NCBI RefSeq assembly: GCF_001238275.1 | Contig: NZ_LGTB01000050.1 | Location: 1 to 62,389 of the forward strand | DNA length: 62,389 bases | Direction: 5' to 3' | From: Bradyrhizobium viridifuturi | GTDB taxonomy: Bacteria; Pseudomonadota; Alphaproteobacteria; Rhizobiales; Xanthobacteraceae | Shown: in pieces, positions 9,472 through 18,226 of the stretch | How the letters are laid out: each line of letters opens with the position of its first letter | Position numbering within the stretch: the stretch's first letter is position 1 | Made by a program: the position numbers and the translations under genes | Notes under the pieces: model-generated | What the model was told of the DNA's origin: nothing | Database searches by the model: none | What the model saw: only the letters and a program-made list of their open reading frames with translations

Positions 9472-10794
9472 ATGTCGCATCACCTGATCTCGCGCCGGCA
9501 GATGCTGGCCGGCACCGCCGCCGCCGGCGCGGTTGGATTGACCGGGTTTCCGGCCCGCGCCGAGGTCAACTGGAAGAAATACTCCGGCACCACGCTCGAA
9601 GTCAGCCTCGCCAAGGGACCGCGCGGCGACAATCTGCAAAAATACATCAAGGAATTCACCGAGCTCACCGGCATCAAGGTGGAATCCGAGCAGGTCCCCG
9701 AGCAGCAGCAGCGCCAGAAATGCGTGATCGAGCTGTCGTCGGGCAAGCCGAGCTTCGACGTCGTCCACCTCAGCTATCACGTGCAGAAGCGGCAGTTCGA
9801 GAAGGCCGGCTGGCTCGCCGACATGTCGCCCTATCTCAAGGATCCGAGCATGACGCTGCCGGATCTGGTCGAGAGCGATTTCTCCGCGGCCGGCCTGCAA
9901 TATGCGCGCAACGACAAGGGCCAGATGCTGTCGCTGCCGTGGTCGGTCGACTACTTCATCCTCTACTACAACAAGGAGCTGTTCCAGAAGAAGGGCGTCG
10001 AGGTCCCGAAGACACTGGACGAGATGGCGGTCGCAGCCGAGAAGCTCACCGATCCCAAGGAAGGCATCTACGGCTTCGTCGGCCGCGGCCTGCGCAACGC
10101 CAACATGGCGATGTGGACCAATTTCTATCTGAACTATGGCGGCGAATTCCTCGATGCCAAGGGCAACATCCTGACCGACGGCCCCGAGGCGATCGAGGCC
10201 ACCAAACTCTATCAACGGCTGCTGACGAAATGCGCGCCGCCCGGCGTCGCCGGCTTCAACTGGATGGAGTCGATGGCCTCGTTCACGCAAGGCCGATCGG
10301 CGATGTGGATCGACGCCGACGGCTGGGCGCCCCCGCTGGAGGACCCGGCCGCCTCGCGCGTCGTCGGCAAGGTCGGCTACACGCTGGTGCCCGCCGGCCC
10401 GAAGGGAAAATTCTCATCGACCTATGGCGACGGCGTCGGCATTGCGGCGGCGAGCAAGAACAAGGAAGCCGCCTATCTGCTGTGCCAATGGGTGGTCTCG
10501 CGGGGCCAGGGCGCCCGCCTGCTGCAGGCCGGCGGCGGCGTGCCATTCCGCAACTCGATCGTCGACGATGCCGAGGTCGCCAAGGGCGTGAAGACCAAGG
10601 AATGGCTGCAGTCGGTGGTCGACTCGGCCAAGATCTCCAAGCTCGGTCTGCCCGTCATCATCCCGGTCGCCGAATTCCGCGACATCGTCGGTGCGGCGCT
10701 GACCGCGACGCTGTCGGGCGCCGATCCCGCCACCGAGCTGAAAAAGGCGCACGAGCAATTCCGCCCCATCCTGGAGCGTAGCGAAAAAGCGTGA
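9472..10794 (+). CDS. ABC transporter substrate-binding protein, family 1 (sugar type)
   Basis: A 440-residue extracellular solute-binding protein of the carbohydrate (CUT1) class. The export signal has twin arginines (SRRQMLAGTAAAGAVGLTG) and ends near PARAEV, suggesting Tat export. The start follows a ggggagagaaac ribosome site. It is first in an operon with two CUT1 permeases. No ATPase gene is in the operon, so the importer probably borrows a shared UgpC/MsmK-type ATPase. Substrate (sugar, polyol or glycerol phosphate type) cannot be read. Confidence 0.92.
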   Translation: MSHHLISRRQMLAGTAAAGAVGLTGFPARAEVNWKKYSGTTLEVSLAKGPRGDNLQKYIKEFTELTGIKVESEQVPEQQQRQKCVIELSSGKPSFDVVHLSYHVQKRQFEKAGWLADMSPYLKDPSMTLPDLVESDFSAAGLQYARNDKGQMLSLPWSVDYFILYYNKELFQKKGVEVPKTLDEMAVAAEKLTDPKEGIYGFVGRGLRNANMAMWTNFYLNYGGEFLDAKGNILTDGPEAIEATKLYQRLLTKCAPPGVAGFNWMESMASFTQGRSAMWIDADGWAPPLEDPAASRVVGKVGYTLVPAGPKGKFSSTYGDGVGIAAASKNKEAAYLLCQWVVSRGQGARLLQAGGGVPFRNSIVDDAEVAKGVKTKEWLQSVVDSAKISKLGLPVIIPVAEFRDIVGAALTATLSGADPATELKKAHEQFRPILERSEKA

Positions 10795-11729
10795 GCGTGG
10801 TGACACAAGCTTCGCCGGTGGCAGCCGAACAGGCCGCCCCGGCGCGTGAATGGCGGCCGCCGTCGTACTGGCCATTCGTGATCCCGGCGCTCGTCGTGGT
10901 GCTGGCTGTGATCATCTTTCCCTGGGTGTTCACGATCTGGATGAGCCTGCAGGAATGGAAGGTCGGCTCGCCCACCACCTTCGTCGGGCTCGCCAACTAT
11001 TTGCGGCTGCCGACCGATCCTCGCTTCGTCGAGGCGGTCGGGCACACGCTGTCCTACACCGCGCTCTCGGTGCTGCTGCCGCTGGTGTTCGGCACGCTGG
11101 CCGCTGTCGTGTTTCACCAGAAGTTCGCCGCGCGCGGCTTCCTGCGCGGCATCTTCATCATGCCGATGATGGCAACGCCGGTGGCGATCGCGCTGGTCTG
11201 GACCATGATGTTCCACCCGCAGCTCGGCGTGCTGAACTATCTGCTGTCGCTGGTCGGCCTGCCGCCGCAGCTCTGGGTGTTCAACCCGACGACGGTGATC
11301 CCCTCGCTGGTGCTGGTCGAGACCTGGCAATGGACGCCGCTGGTGATGCTGATCGTGCTCGGCGGCCTCGCCGCGATCCCGACCGAACCCTATGAGAGCG
11401 CGCAGATCGACGGCGCCAATTTCTGGCAGGTGTTCCGCTTCATCACGCTTCCCCTGATCATGCCGTTCCTGTTCATCGCCGGCATGATCCGCATGATCGA
11501 CGCGGTGAAAAGCTTCGACATCATCTTCGCGATCACGCAAGGCGGGCCGGGCTCGGCGTCGGAGACCATCAACGTCTATCTCTACAGCGTCGCCTTCGTC
11601 TATTACGACCTCGGCTACGGCTCGGCGATCGCGGTGGTGTTCTTCCTGCTGATCGTCGCGTTGGCGGCGCTGCTGCTCTACTTGCGCAAGCGCCTGCTGT
11701 GGACGTCCCAGCTCGGGAGCGAGGCATGA
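10791..11729 (+). CDS. Sugar ABC transporter permease (MalF/UgpA type)
   Basis: A 312-residue inner-membrane permease of the CUT1 class. The GTG start overlaps the previous TGA (GTGA), showing coupling. After a short soluble N-terminus come six or so membrane segments and the EAA-type motif (PYESAQIDGANFWQVFRFIT). It pairs with the next gene to form the membrane channel. Confidence 0.93.
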   Translation: MSVVTQASPVAAEQAAPAREWRPPSYWPFVIPALVVVLAVIIFPWVFTIWMSLQEWKVGSPTTFVGLANYLRLPTDPRFVEAVGHTLSYTALSVLLPLVFGTLAAVVFHQKFAARGFLRGIFIMPMMATPVAIALVWTMMFHPQLGVLNYLLSLVGLPPQLWVFNPTTVIPSLVLVETWQWTPLVMLIVLGGLAAIPTEPYESAQIDGANFWQVFRFITLPLIMPFLFIAGMIRMIDAVKSFDIIFAITQGGPGSASETINVYLYSVAFVYYDLGYGSAIAVVFFLLIVALAALLLYLRKRLLWTSQLGSEA

Positions 11730-12550
11730 ACCTGCGCTATGTGCTGGGCCGGATCGGGCTGTGGCTGTCGGTGTTCGTCATCGTCTCACCGGCGATCCTG
11801 TTCTTCCTCTGGATGGGCTCGCTGTCGCTGAAATTCGAGATCGACAACGCCTCCTATCCGCCAGTGTTCTTTCCGGAGCATATCGCCTGGAAGAACTATG
11901 CCGACGTGTTCGCCTCCAACCGCTTCCTGACCTATTTCACCAACAGCCTCGTCGTCACCGGCTGCGCCACCGGACTTGCAATGCTGGTCGGCGTGCCCGC
12001 GGGCTACGGCATCGCGCGGATGGCCGCGCATAAATCGGCGATCGTGATCCTGATCGCGCGCATCACGCCGGGCCTGTCCTACCTGATCCCGCTGTTCCTG
12101 CTGTTCCAGTGGCTCGGCCTGCTCGGCACGCTGGTGCCGCAGATCATCATCCATCTCGTGGTCACGGTGCCGATCGTGATCTGGATCATGATCGGCTATT
12201 TCGAGACCACGCCGCTGGAGCTGGAGGAAGCCGCGCTGATCGACGGCGCGACGCGCTGGCAGGTGTTCCGCCATGTTGCGCTGCCGATCGCGAGGCCCGG
12301 CCTTGCGGTCGCCTTCATCCTCGCGGTGATCTTCTCCTGGAACAACTTCGTGTTCGGCATCGTGCTGGCCGGGCGCGAGACCCGCACGCTGCCGGTCGCC
12401 GTCTACAACATGATCTCGTTCGACCAGCTGAGCTGGGGCCCGCTGGCTGCCGCGGCGCTGATCGTGACCGCGCCGGTGCTGCTGCTCACCGTGATGGCGC
12501 AGCGGCAGATCGTTGCGGGACTGACGGCCGGTGCGGTGAAGGGCGGCTAG
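11726..12550 (+). CDS. Sugar ABC transporter permease (MalG/UgpE type)
   Basis: A 274-residue second CUT1 permease. The ATG overlaps the stop of the previous gene (ATGA). The EAA loop ELEEAALIDGATRWQVFRHV is clear, as are the hydrophobic segments and the usual C-terminal region (QRQIVAGLTAGAVKGG). It is the last gene of the operon, which has no ATPase. Confidence 0.93.
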   Translation: MNLRYVLGRIGLWLSVFVIVSPAILFFLWMGSLSLKFEIDNASYPPVFFPEHIAWKNYADVFASNRFLTYFTNSLVVTGCATGLAMLVGVPAGYGIARMAAHKSAIVILIARITPGLSYLIPLFLLFQWLGLLGTLVPQIIIHLVVTVPIVIWIMIGYFETTPLELEEAALIDGATRWQVFRHVALPIARPGLAVAFILAVIFSWNNFVFGIVLAGRETRTLPVAVYNMISFDQLSWGPLAAAALIVTAPVLLLTVMAQRQIVAGLTAGAVKGG

Positions 12551-12737
12551 GGCAAGATGAAGTTATGGGGGCGTCGCAGGGGGCGCTGCTAAAATATCGA
12601 AAACAACCCCATGCAAAGGTGCCGGCGGCGGCTCCAGGTAGATCGGTCAGCTTGACACGTTGGGCAACTCAGGGATAAGTTTCTAATATTCCGAAATTGC
12701 GCAGACATCCGCTCTCGCCAGGACGCCTCGACCAAGC

Positions 12738-13700
12738 TCATTCGGCAACTTCGGCTTCCTGAGCGTCCCCTTGCCTTCCTCCGCCGTCAGATCGTCGAGC
12801 CGCACGATACCGGCCGGGCGACAGGCCGTGATGCCGGTGGAACAGCTTCGAGAACGCCGCCGCCGTCTCGTAACCGACCCGGCTCGCAATGCGTGCGATC
12901 GGCTCGTCGCTGGTTTCAAGCAGGAACGCGGCTTCTGCCATCCGGCGTTCGATGACGTAACGATGCATGGACTGGCCGACGAGCCTGGTGAAACGGGCCG
13001 AAAATGCCGAACGGCCGAGCCCCACGCGGCGGCCGAGGTCGCTCAGGGCCCAGGGCCGCTCCGGGTTTTCGTGGATCAGCTTCAGTGCGGGCCCGATGTG
13101 CGGGTCGGATATCGCTCCGAGCCACCCGCCCTCTCCGGGACCGAGAGATGCGATCCAGCTTCGGAGCACCTCGACAAAGAGCACTTCCGTCAATCGCGAA
13201 AGCGCGACGCGTTGACCGGGACGCTCAGTCGCAGACTCGCTCATCAAGCGGCGCAGGATTGCTTCAAGCCAACCATTGTCCGCCGTTGGCTTCAGCAAGA
13301 GCACGGGTGGAAGTAACTCCAGCACGTTGCCAAGCAGCGGCCGCGACACCGTGAAATTGCCGCAGAGCATGGCCGAGAGCGGCTTGGCACGGCCGCCGTG
13401 ACGAATGAAGCCAAGACGCGGCGACGATCGATCGATATCCACGATCCGCAGCGGCTCGGCCCGGCGATCCGAATAAAACACATGGGGCTCTCCGCGCGTG
13501 ATGACGACAAAGTCGCCCCCGGTCATCTGGATTTTCTGCCCCTGTCCGACCGCAAGGGTCGCTGCGCCTTGGCTGAGATAGTGAAACAGAGCGTAGGGAC
13601 GCGCCGGCAACTCAAGACGCCAGGGATGACCCAGCTCGAAGTGAAAGAGCAGCGTCCCGCTCAGACGAACGCGATCGAGCACCTGCGCGAGTATGTCCAT
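12738..13700 (-). CDS. AraC-family transcriptional regulator
   Basis: A 320-residue regulator. The N-terminal half is a cupin ligand domain (residues about 1-170; LELPARPYALFHYLSQG, GDFVVITRGEPHVFYS), and the C-terminal 100 residues hold two helix-turn-helix motifs (LSDLGRRVGLGRSAFSARF and IARIASRVGYETAAAFSKLF followed by GLSPGRYR). The start at 13700 fits the domain; a longer reading adds 71 residues of non-homologous sequence. It is divergent from a secreted alpha/beta hydrolase gene 216 bases away and probably controls it and the NTF2-like gene behind it. Confidence 0.9.
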   Translation of the reverse strand: MDILAQVLDRVRLSGTLLFHFELGHPWRLELPARPYALFHYLSQGAATLAVGQGQKIQMTGGDFVVITRGEPHVFYSDRRAEPLRIVDIDRSSPRLGFIRHGGRAKPLSAMLCGNFTVSRPLLGNVLELLPPVLLLKPTADNGWLEAILRRLMSESATERPGQRVALSRLTEVLFVEVLRSWIASLGPGEGGWLGAISDPHIGPALKLIHENPERPWALSDLGRRVGLGRSAFSARFTRLVGQSMHRYVIERRMAEAAFLLETSDEPIARIASRVGYETAAAFSKLFHRHHGLSPGRYRAARRSDGGGRQGDAQEAEVAE

Positions 13701-13916
13701 GCCCGCCGAGATTAGTCCTGCGGACGATTGGACACAACATCCGGACGATTGATCTCTATCGTCCGAAGGGGCCGTGGAATACCAGATACCGCCGCGGGCC
13801 GACGTGACGTGCGGCAACCATTTCGCCAACGGCAGATGGAAGAACCGCGACCTGCTGGAAACGCCTGCCCCATTCCCCCGGACCATGTTCGTCCGATACG
13901 TCAACAGGAACAATCG

Positions 13917-14687
13917 ATGCGAAATCTCCTCCTCTCAGCCGCCACCATACTGCTGGCCGGATCGACATTGGTCGGCTCGGCCAATTCCGCCGAACTGCCC
14001 AAGGGGGCAGCCCACAACATCGTGCTGGTGCACGGCGCGTTCGTGGACCAGACCAGTTGGCAACCCGTCGCCGATATTCTCACGAAGAAAGGCTACAACG
14101 TCACGCTCGTAGAAAATCCGCTCACTTCGCTTACCGCCGACGTCGATGCCACCAAGCAGGCGCTCGCGAAGCAGGACGGCAAGACCGTCCTCGTCGGCCA
14201 CTCATGGGGCGGCGTGGTGATCACGGAAGCCGGCAACGATCCCAAGATCTCGGCACTGGTCTATGTTTCCGCCTTCGCGCCGGAGGTCGGCGAATCCCTG
14301 GCGTCGCTGGCCAAGGCCGGCCCGCCGACGGAAGGCGGCAATGCGATCCATCCCGACGCGAAGGGCAATCTGTACATCGATCCCAAGGTGTTTCCGTCGG
14401 CTGTCGCGGCAGACCTGCCGCCGGAAATCGCCGCGCACCTGGCCAATTCGCAGCTTCCGTTGAACCACGTTGCGTTCGAAGCCCCCGTCGACATTGCGGC
14501 CTGGCATGACAAGCCGACGTTCTACGTCATCAGCACGAAGGACAAGGTCATCGCGCCGGAGGCCCAGAAGTCGTTCGCAGCCAGGATGAAGGCCCAGACG
14601 ACGGAAGTCGCCGGCAGCCATGCCTCGCTCGTCGTCCATGCGAAGCAAGTCGCTGAGGTCATCGAAAAGGCGGCGCTCGCGAAGTGA
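13917..14687 (+). CDS. Secreted alpha/beta-fold hydrolase
   Basis: A 256-residue protein with a Sec signal peptide (MRNLLLSAATILLAGSTLVG, cleavage near NSAEL) and an esterase-type alpha/beta hydrolase domain. Visible motifs are the oxyanion-loop HGAFVDQTSW, the nucleophile elbow GHSWGG and a likely catalytic His in GSHASLV; the Asp is probably in STKDKV. The family includes periplasmic esterases and salicylate-esterase-like proteins; substrate unknown. The ATG follows aggaacaatcg. It is divergent from the AraC gene and 73 bases before a small secreted protein. Confidence 0.9.
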   Translation: MRNLLLSAATILLAGSTLVGSANSAELPKGAAHNIVLVHGAFVDQTSWQPVADILTKKGYNVTLVENPLTSLTADVDATKQALAKQDGKTVLVGHSWGGVVITEAGNDPKISALVYVSAFAPEVGESLASLAKAGPPTEGGNAIHPDAKGNLYIDPKVFPSAVAADLPPEIAAHLANSQLPLNHVAFEAPVDIAAWHDKPTFYVISTKDKVIAPEAQKSFAARMKAQTTEVAGSHASLVVHAKQVAEVIEKAALAK

Positions 14688-14760
14688 CAGTGCCGGTCCC
14701 GGCGCGTTCGCGTCGGGAGCGGTCACGACGCGAGCTGGACGTTCGAAGGGAATTTCCTGC

Positions 14761-15294
14761 ATGTACTACAAGACATTTCTGGTCGCTATCGCGGCCTCAG
14801 TTCTTGCCACCGGCACTGTCACGTCAGCATCCCCCGCCGCCAGGCAAGAGCCGCTGGATGCTACGACCCTCAGCGCGATAAAATCGAAGTTCGGCAAACT
14901 GATGGAATTAGCCAACAAGCACGATTTCAAGGCTCTGCATGGGATGTTCTGGCAATCGCCCTCGACCCTGTTGGTGGCCAAGAGCGCGATCCAGTCCGAG
15001 GGGAACTGGGCCGGCTTTTGGGGCAACGAGGCGATTGACCAAAAGCTTCATGATATCGGCACCTCCGGCCCGGTCGTGCTCGAGCCGGATTATTCGAAGC
15101 TCAGGATTGTCGGCCTGACGCGCGACGTCGCCGAGTCCTACGTGCCGATGAACATCACGGTCTCTTATGCGGGGCAGGATGGAACACCCAGGCCGTTTCT
15201 GATGATCATCAATTGGCTTCGGATCGGAAAGGACTGGAAGGTCGCTTCCGAAATCATTCTGCCGGTGCCGCCCGCACCCGCCGCCAAGGGCTAG
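14761..15294 (+). CDS. Secreted NTF2-like (SnoaL/DUF4440-type) protein
   Basis: A 177-residue protein with a signal peptide (MYYKTFLVAIAASVLATGTV) and a cone-shaped NTF2-like domain suggested by the pattern LMELANKHDFKALHGMFWQSPSTLL and the C-terminal WLRIGKDWKVASEI. Such domains bind small molecules or act as simple isomerases; no catalytic residue can be assigned. It follows the alpha/beta hydrolase in the same direction and is probably co-transcribed with it. Confidence 0.8.
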   Translation: MYYKTFLVAIAASVLATGTVTSASPAARQEPLDATTLSAIKSKFGKLMELANKHDFKALHGMFWQSPSTLLVAKSAIQSEGNWAGFWGNEAIDQKLHDIGTSGPVVLEPDYSKLRIVGLTRDVAESYVPMNITVSYAGQDGTPRPFLMIINWLRIGKDWKVASEIILPVPPAPAAKG

Positions 15295-15576
15295 GCGCTT
15301 CGATCCTGCTATGGCTGCGCGTTAATGAAGGCCGCGTTCCCAACTAGGCCGTGCACCCATGACTCCGCCCGCCGAACGACGTCAGCATTATCGTCAGAAG
15401 CCGACAAAAGAGGCGCGCTTGGTCGTGTCGGCTTTGGGCCAACAACAGACATGGATGTCGATAGTGGAATCATCGCGGGGAGGACGCGGCCCATCACGGT
15501 TATTTTTTTGAAACCGCGAAACCGGGCTCGCGTAGCTGGACAGTTTGAGGGATAGCAGAAAACCCTGGCTTTGACG

Positions 15577-16407
15577 TCAATCTTCGTTTCCAACCAGAAT
15601 CGCCAACGTGATCTCGCCATCGGTAATGTAGTGATTGACGCGTTCGGCGAGAAGATTTTCCCCCGCCTGATAGACTTTCACCGCTTCGATGGTTCGAATC
15701 CTCTTTAACTCACCGATAATGTGATCGCGCTCTGCATTCGTATCCGAATCTGTGGCGTGGGTGATTTGAAATGAAAGACGAGTGAGGGATAGGCCGGTGT
15801 CCCTGGTGCCAGCTCCTATCCAAAGAACGCATTCGTTTTCCGTCGGGCGTTCGGTGTTTAGCCAGAAATCTGCTGTTCCCCAAGTTGCCTGGGCACGCGT
15901 TTGACTCAAGGCCCAGAACCTTACGTGGTGGCGCTTCCGAGGGCTGTTATCGATCGCCTTTTGAAAACCGATGTCCTGGCCCCGCCCGAAAAGATAGAGG
16001 GTGCTGAACGGGGCGGTGGGGTATGGAGTGTTGAGCACAAAGGCTCGGACCATGCCCCATGAACTGGCTAGACTAAGCCGATCTGCCTCCGACCAGCCGA
16101 GCGCTGCGAAGGCCCCGCGAAGCTGCTGGAGCGTACCGACGAGCACGACGTTCACGGGATCTCCCGGCAGCCCGTCGCCCGTAATCGTGTAACTCGGCAC
16201 ACGTTTGCTTTGCAGAATCTTCAAGCCCATCCGAATCGCACGTGGCAGGACGAGATATGCGGCGATTCCGTAGGTGGCACTAATTGCCAGGATCCAAGGT
16301 AGCCTGCGATCCGCAGTTTCAAAAACAACAAAGACAATCAACCAAACACAGAAGATTCCCAATCCAAAGATCAGCAAACGCTGCACAAGAAGCTTGAGCA
16401 ATCTCAT
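15577..16407 (-). CDS. Membrane-anchored LssY C-terminal domain protein
   Basis: A 276-residue protein with two membrane segments near the N-terminus (residues about 5-25 and 33-52, then VLPRAIRMGLKIL) and a soluble domain of the LssY C-terminal type (GLPGDPVNVVLVGTLQQLRG, RFWALSQT, TRDTGLSLTR, DHIIGELKRI). LssY homologues are found in type I secretion loci of Legionella, but the domain's role is unknown. The ATG at 16407 follows gagg at eight bases. No secretion genes are adjacent. Confidence 0.78.
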   Translation of the reverse strand: MRLLKLLVQRLLIFGLGIFCVWLIVFVVFETADRRLPWILAISATYGIAAYLVLPRAIRMGLKILQSKRVPSYTITGDGLPGDPVNVVLVGTLQQLRGAFAALGWSEADRLSLASSWGMVRAFVLNTPYPTAPFSTLYLFGRGQDIGFQKAIDNSPRKRHHVRFWALSQTRAQATWGTADFWLNTERPTENECVLWIGAGTRDTGLSLTRLSFQITHATDSDTNAERDHIIGELKRIRTIEAVKVYQAGENLLAERVNHYITDGEITLAILVGNED

Positions 16408-16562
16408 CTTGCACGGCCTCGTTGAAACCCCGTCGGTCCGACAGCTGAGGATTTGGCGGGTCTTCGATGCCAGTGGTTCGGCTCCGTCAATAAGATTGCG
16501 GATACAGGCTGTCAGCGCCGAACTTGGCTCGCACCGCCAATCAGGAAAGCGGATTGAATCGA

Positions 16563-16943
16563 TCAGGTCACGCAACGGCCAGGCTGCAGGAGCCTTGCGA
16601 CTTCCGTGAGCGTGCTGACCATGGGTTCGCAGGCGACTGTCGGCTTACGGCTCTGATTCCACAGCGGCGTCTTGGTGATACGGGCTTGCGCAGACGGAAC
16701 ACGGATCAGGACCGATGTATCGGCTTGATCGTTCAAGCGCACAGAAACCATTTTCGTCTGGACTGCGAACGGCTTGGGGGCAGCAAGTTGATCTGCCTTG
16801 CCGGCTCGGTTGACGATCTGACCTGGCCGCTCAGAGCCCGCCTGCCAGCGGTCGCCGAGGTCGTGACCTGAAGCGAATTGCACGGCACCGATCGTCAATG
16901 CAGTCGCGAGAGCGACTAAAAAACCTTTGCGAATCTGTGACAT
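16563..16943 (-). CDS. Conserved hypothetical secreted protein
   Basis: A 126-residue protein with a signal peptide (MSQIRKGFLVALATALTIGA, cleavage near QFASG). The mature part is basic and ends with two cysteines in VACEPMV and PGRCVT, a tail I recognise from small exported rhizobial proteins of unknown role. It lies 155 bases upstream of the LssY-domain gene on the same strand. Function not known. Confidence 0.7.
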   Translation of the reverse strand: MSQIRKGFLVALATALTIGAVQFASGHDLGDRWQAGSERPGQIVNRAGKADQLAAPKPFAVQTKMVSVRLNDQADTSVLIRVPSAQARITKTPLWNQSRKPTVACEPMVSTLTEVARLLQPGRCVT

Positions 16944-17347
16944 GCCCTTGTTCCCCGCCCCACGGCGATCGTTGTTCTTTTTGCAGTTGACCTTTTCCCA
17001 TCGCTTCCAAGGCTATTTTTAACCGCCTGATTGTTTCACCATGCCTTCGTGAAGGCCGGAAAATGGTTTCATCCCGGCAGATTTTGCTTCGTCGCCCCTC
17101 GAACACTACTCGGCGGCGGGTATTCCAGAGGAAGCGGCGACCATTGGCTGAGGGCCGCATGGGGTCACAAGGCGGTATCCCTGAAGTCGGGTCGCGTGTC
17201 TGCTTCACCGCTGAAAGCGAGCATTTTGGAGTGGTCGGTACGCGCCCTAGCGCTTTTCCCGTTCCGACGGAATTGGAACGGGGCTCTAGATTCCTGTTCT
17301 GACGTGTTTTCTTTACGCGACCGGTATCCACTTCGCTCGAAAGCGCT
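16944..17347. other. Intergenic region without a gene
   Basis: About 400 bases between a minus-strand secreted protein and the end of a minus-strand hydrolase gene. The first part must hold the promoter of the secreted protein gene. The last 45 bases belong to a family B repeat. Reading frames crossing it look like GC-driven noise. Confidence 0.5.
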
Positions 17348-17350
17348 CTA
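17303..17350. repeat. Dispersed palindromic repeat, family B (copy 1)
   Basis: Reads cgtgttttctttacgcg, then ccggtatccacttcgctcg, then aaagcgctcta. The same arrangement occurs at 35897-35946. Its end supplies the TAG stop codon of the minus-strand hydrolase gene, as the other copy does for the MarR gene. Confidence 0.75.
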
Positions 17351-18025
17351 GGCAGCAAGCGCCTTCAGCACCGCGGCTGAATCGGCGACCCAGCCGAAGA
17401 TGCCGCCCTGGGCCTTGATCATCTTCAGGCCCATCTCGTGGAATTCCGGGAAGTAGGACGCGCAGCCGTCGGAGATGACGACGCAGCGGTAGCCGCGGTC
17501 GTTGGCCTCGCGCACCGTGGTGTTGACGCAGACTTCGGTGGTGACGCCGCAGACCAGCAGATTCTCGATGCCGTATTTTTGCAGGACGTCGCCGAATTCG
17601 GTGGCGTAGAACGCGCCCTTGCCCGGCTTGTCGATCACGATCTCGCTGTCGAGCGGATAAAGCTCGGAGATGATGTCATGCCCTGCCTCGCCGCGGATCA
17701 GGATCCGCCCCATCGGTCCGGGATCGCCGATCCGAAGTGACGGCGCACCGCGTTCGACCTTCGCCGGCGGCGCGTCGGAGAGATCGGGCAGATGGCCCTC
17801 GCGGGTATGGACCACCAGCAGCCCGGCATCGCGCACCGCCGCGAGCACCGCGGCGATCGGCTGCACCGCGCGGGCGAGCTGGCTGACGTCGTTGCCGAGC
17901 GTCTCGCCGAAACCGCCGGGCTCCATGAAATCGCGCTGCATGTCGATGATGACGAGCGCGGTCTTGCTCCAGTCGAGCGTGATCGGCGCCGGCTCCGCCG
18001 CGATTGTCCCGCCTGAATTCGCCAT
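17348..18025 (-). CDS. Cysteine hydrolase, isochorismatase family (biuret/triuret or ureidoacrylate type)
   Basis: A 225-residue amidohydrolase. The expected Asp-Lys-Cys triad is visible: Asp28 in VIIDMQ, Lys133 in IDKPGKG and Cys166 in VTTEVCVNTT. Motifs HTREGH and GDPGPMGRILIRGE resemble the biuret hydrolase and triuret hydrolase branch. It should release ammonia from a carbamoyl or ureido compound. The ATG follows ggggag. It is divergent from formamidase amiF, and both starts are preceded by sigma-54 promoter sequences, which supports a role in nitrogen scavenging. The exact substrate is inferred only to the class. Confidence 0.88.
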   Translation of the reverse strand: MANSGGTIAAEPAPITLDWSKTALVIIDMQRDFMEPGGFGETLGNDVSQLARAVQPIAAVLAAVRDAGLLVVHTREGHLPDLSDAPPAKVERGAPSLRIGDPGPMGRILIRGEAGHDIISELYPLDSEIVIDKPGKGAFYATEFGDVLQKYGIENLLVCGVTTEVCVNTTVREANDRGYRCVVISDGCASYFPEFHEMGLKMIKAQGGIFGWVADSAAVLKALAA

Positions 18026-18066
18026 GACGCACTCCCCCGAATGCGAGAAGATCCGCGCTTGATTAA

Positions 18067-18081
18067 GCAAACCGCGTGCCA
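18067..18081 (-). promoter_or_regulatory. Sigma-54 (-24/-12) promoter for the cysteine hydrolase
   Basis: On the minus strand the sequence is TGGCACGCGGTTTGC, with GG and GC ten bases apart and both consensus halves intact. The predicted transcript start is near 18055, about 30 bases before the ATG at 18025. Confidence 0.8.
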
Positions 18082-18085
18082 CTGA

Positions 18086-18108
18086 GCAATCACCGGCAGC
18101 TGATTTGC
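18086..18108. promoter_or_regulatory. Near-palindrome between two divergent sigma-54 promoters
   Basis: The sequence gcaatcaccggcagctgatttgc has arms gcaatca and tgatttgc and lies midway between the two promoters. It could bind an activator shared by both genes. It is closer to the promoters than usual NtrC enhancer sites. Confidence 0.35.
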
Positions 18109-18125
18109 CGATCGTCCGATCCTGC

Positions 18126-18140
18126 TGGCATGATCGTTGC
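18126..18140 (+). promoter_or_regulatory. Sigma-54 (-24/-12) promoter for amiF
   Basis: The sequence TGGCATGATCGTTGC matches the consensus halves TGGCA and TTGC with GG and GC ten bases apart. The predicted transcript start is near 18152, leaving a leader of about 75 bases before amiF. Confidence 0.8.
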
Positions 18141-18226
18141 TAGCTGGGAGCTGGACCGGAGCCCGACCGAACGAAGATCATCGTTCGCGAAATGACAGCC
18201 GATTTCAAACAGGCGGGAGGACAGGC

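Noticed and set aside
12580..12680. Segment after the sugar permease (tcgaaaacaaccccatgc ... cagcttgacacgttgggc) that resembles a sequence I remember from other rhizobial genomes
   Set aside because: No second copy lies in the window and I cannot verify the recollection, so it is not listed as a repeat.
16944..17347. Reading frames of 60-110 codons on both strands
   Set aside because: No start with a ribosome site, no recognisable protein, and one end lies in a dispersed repeat.
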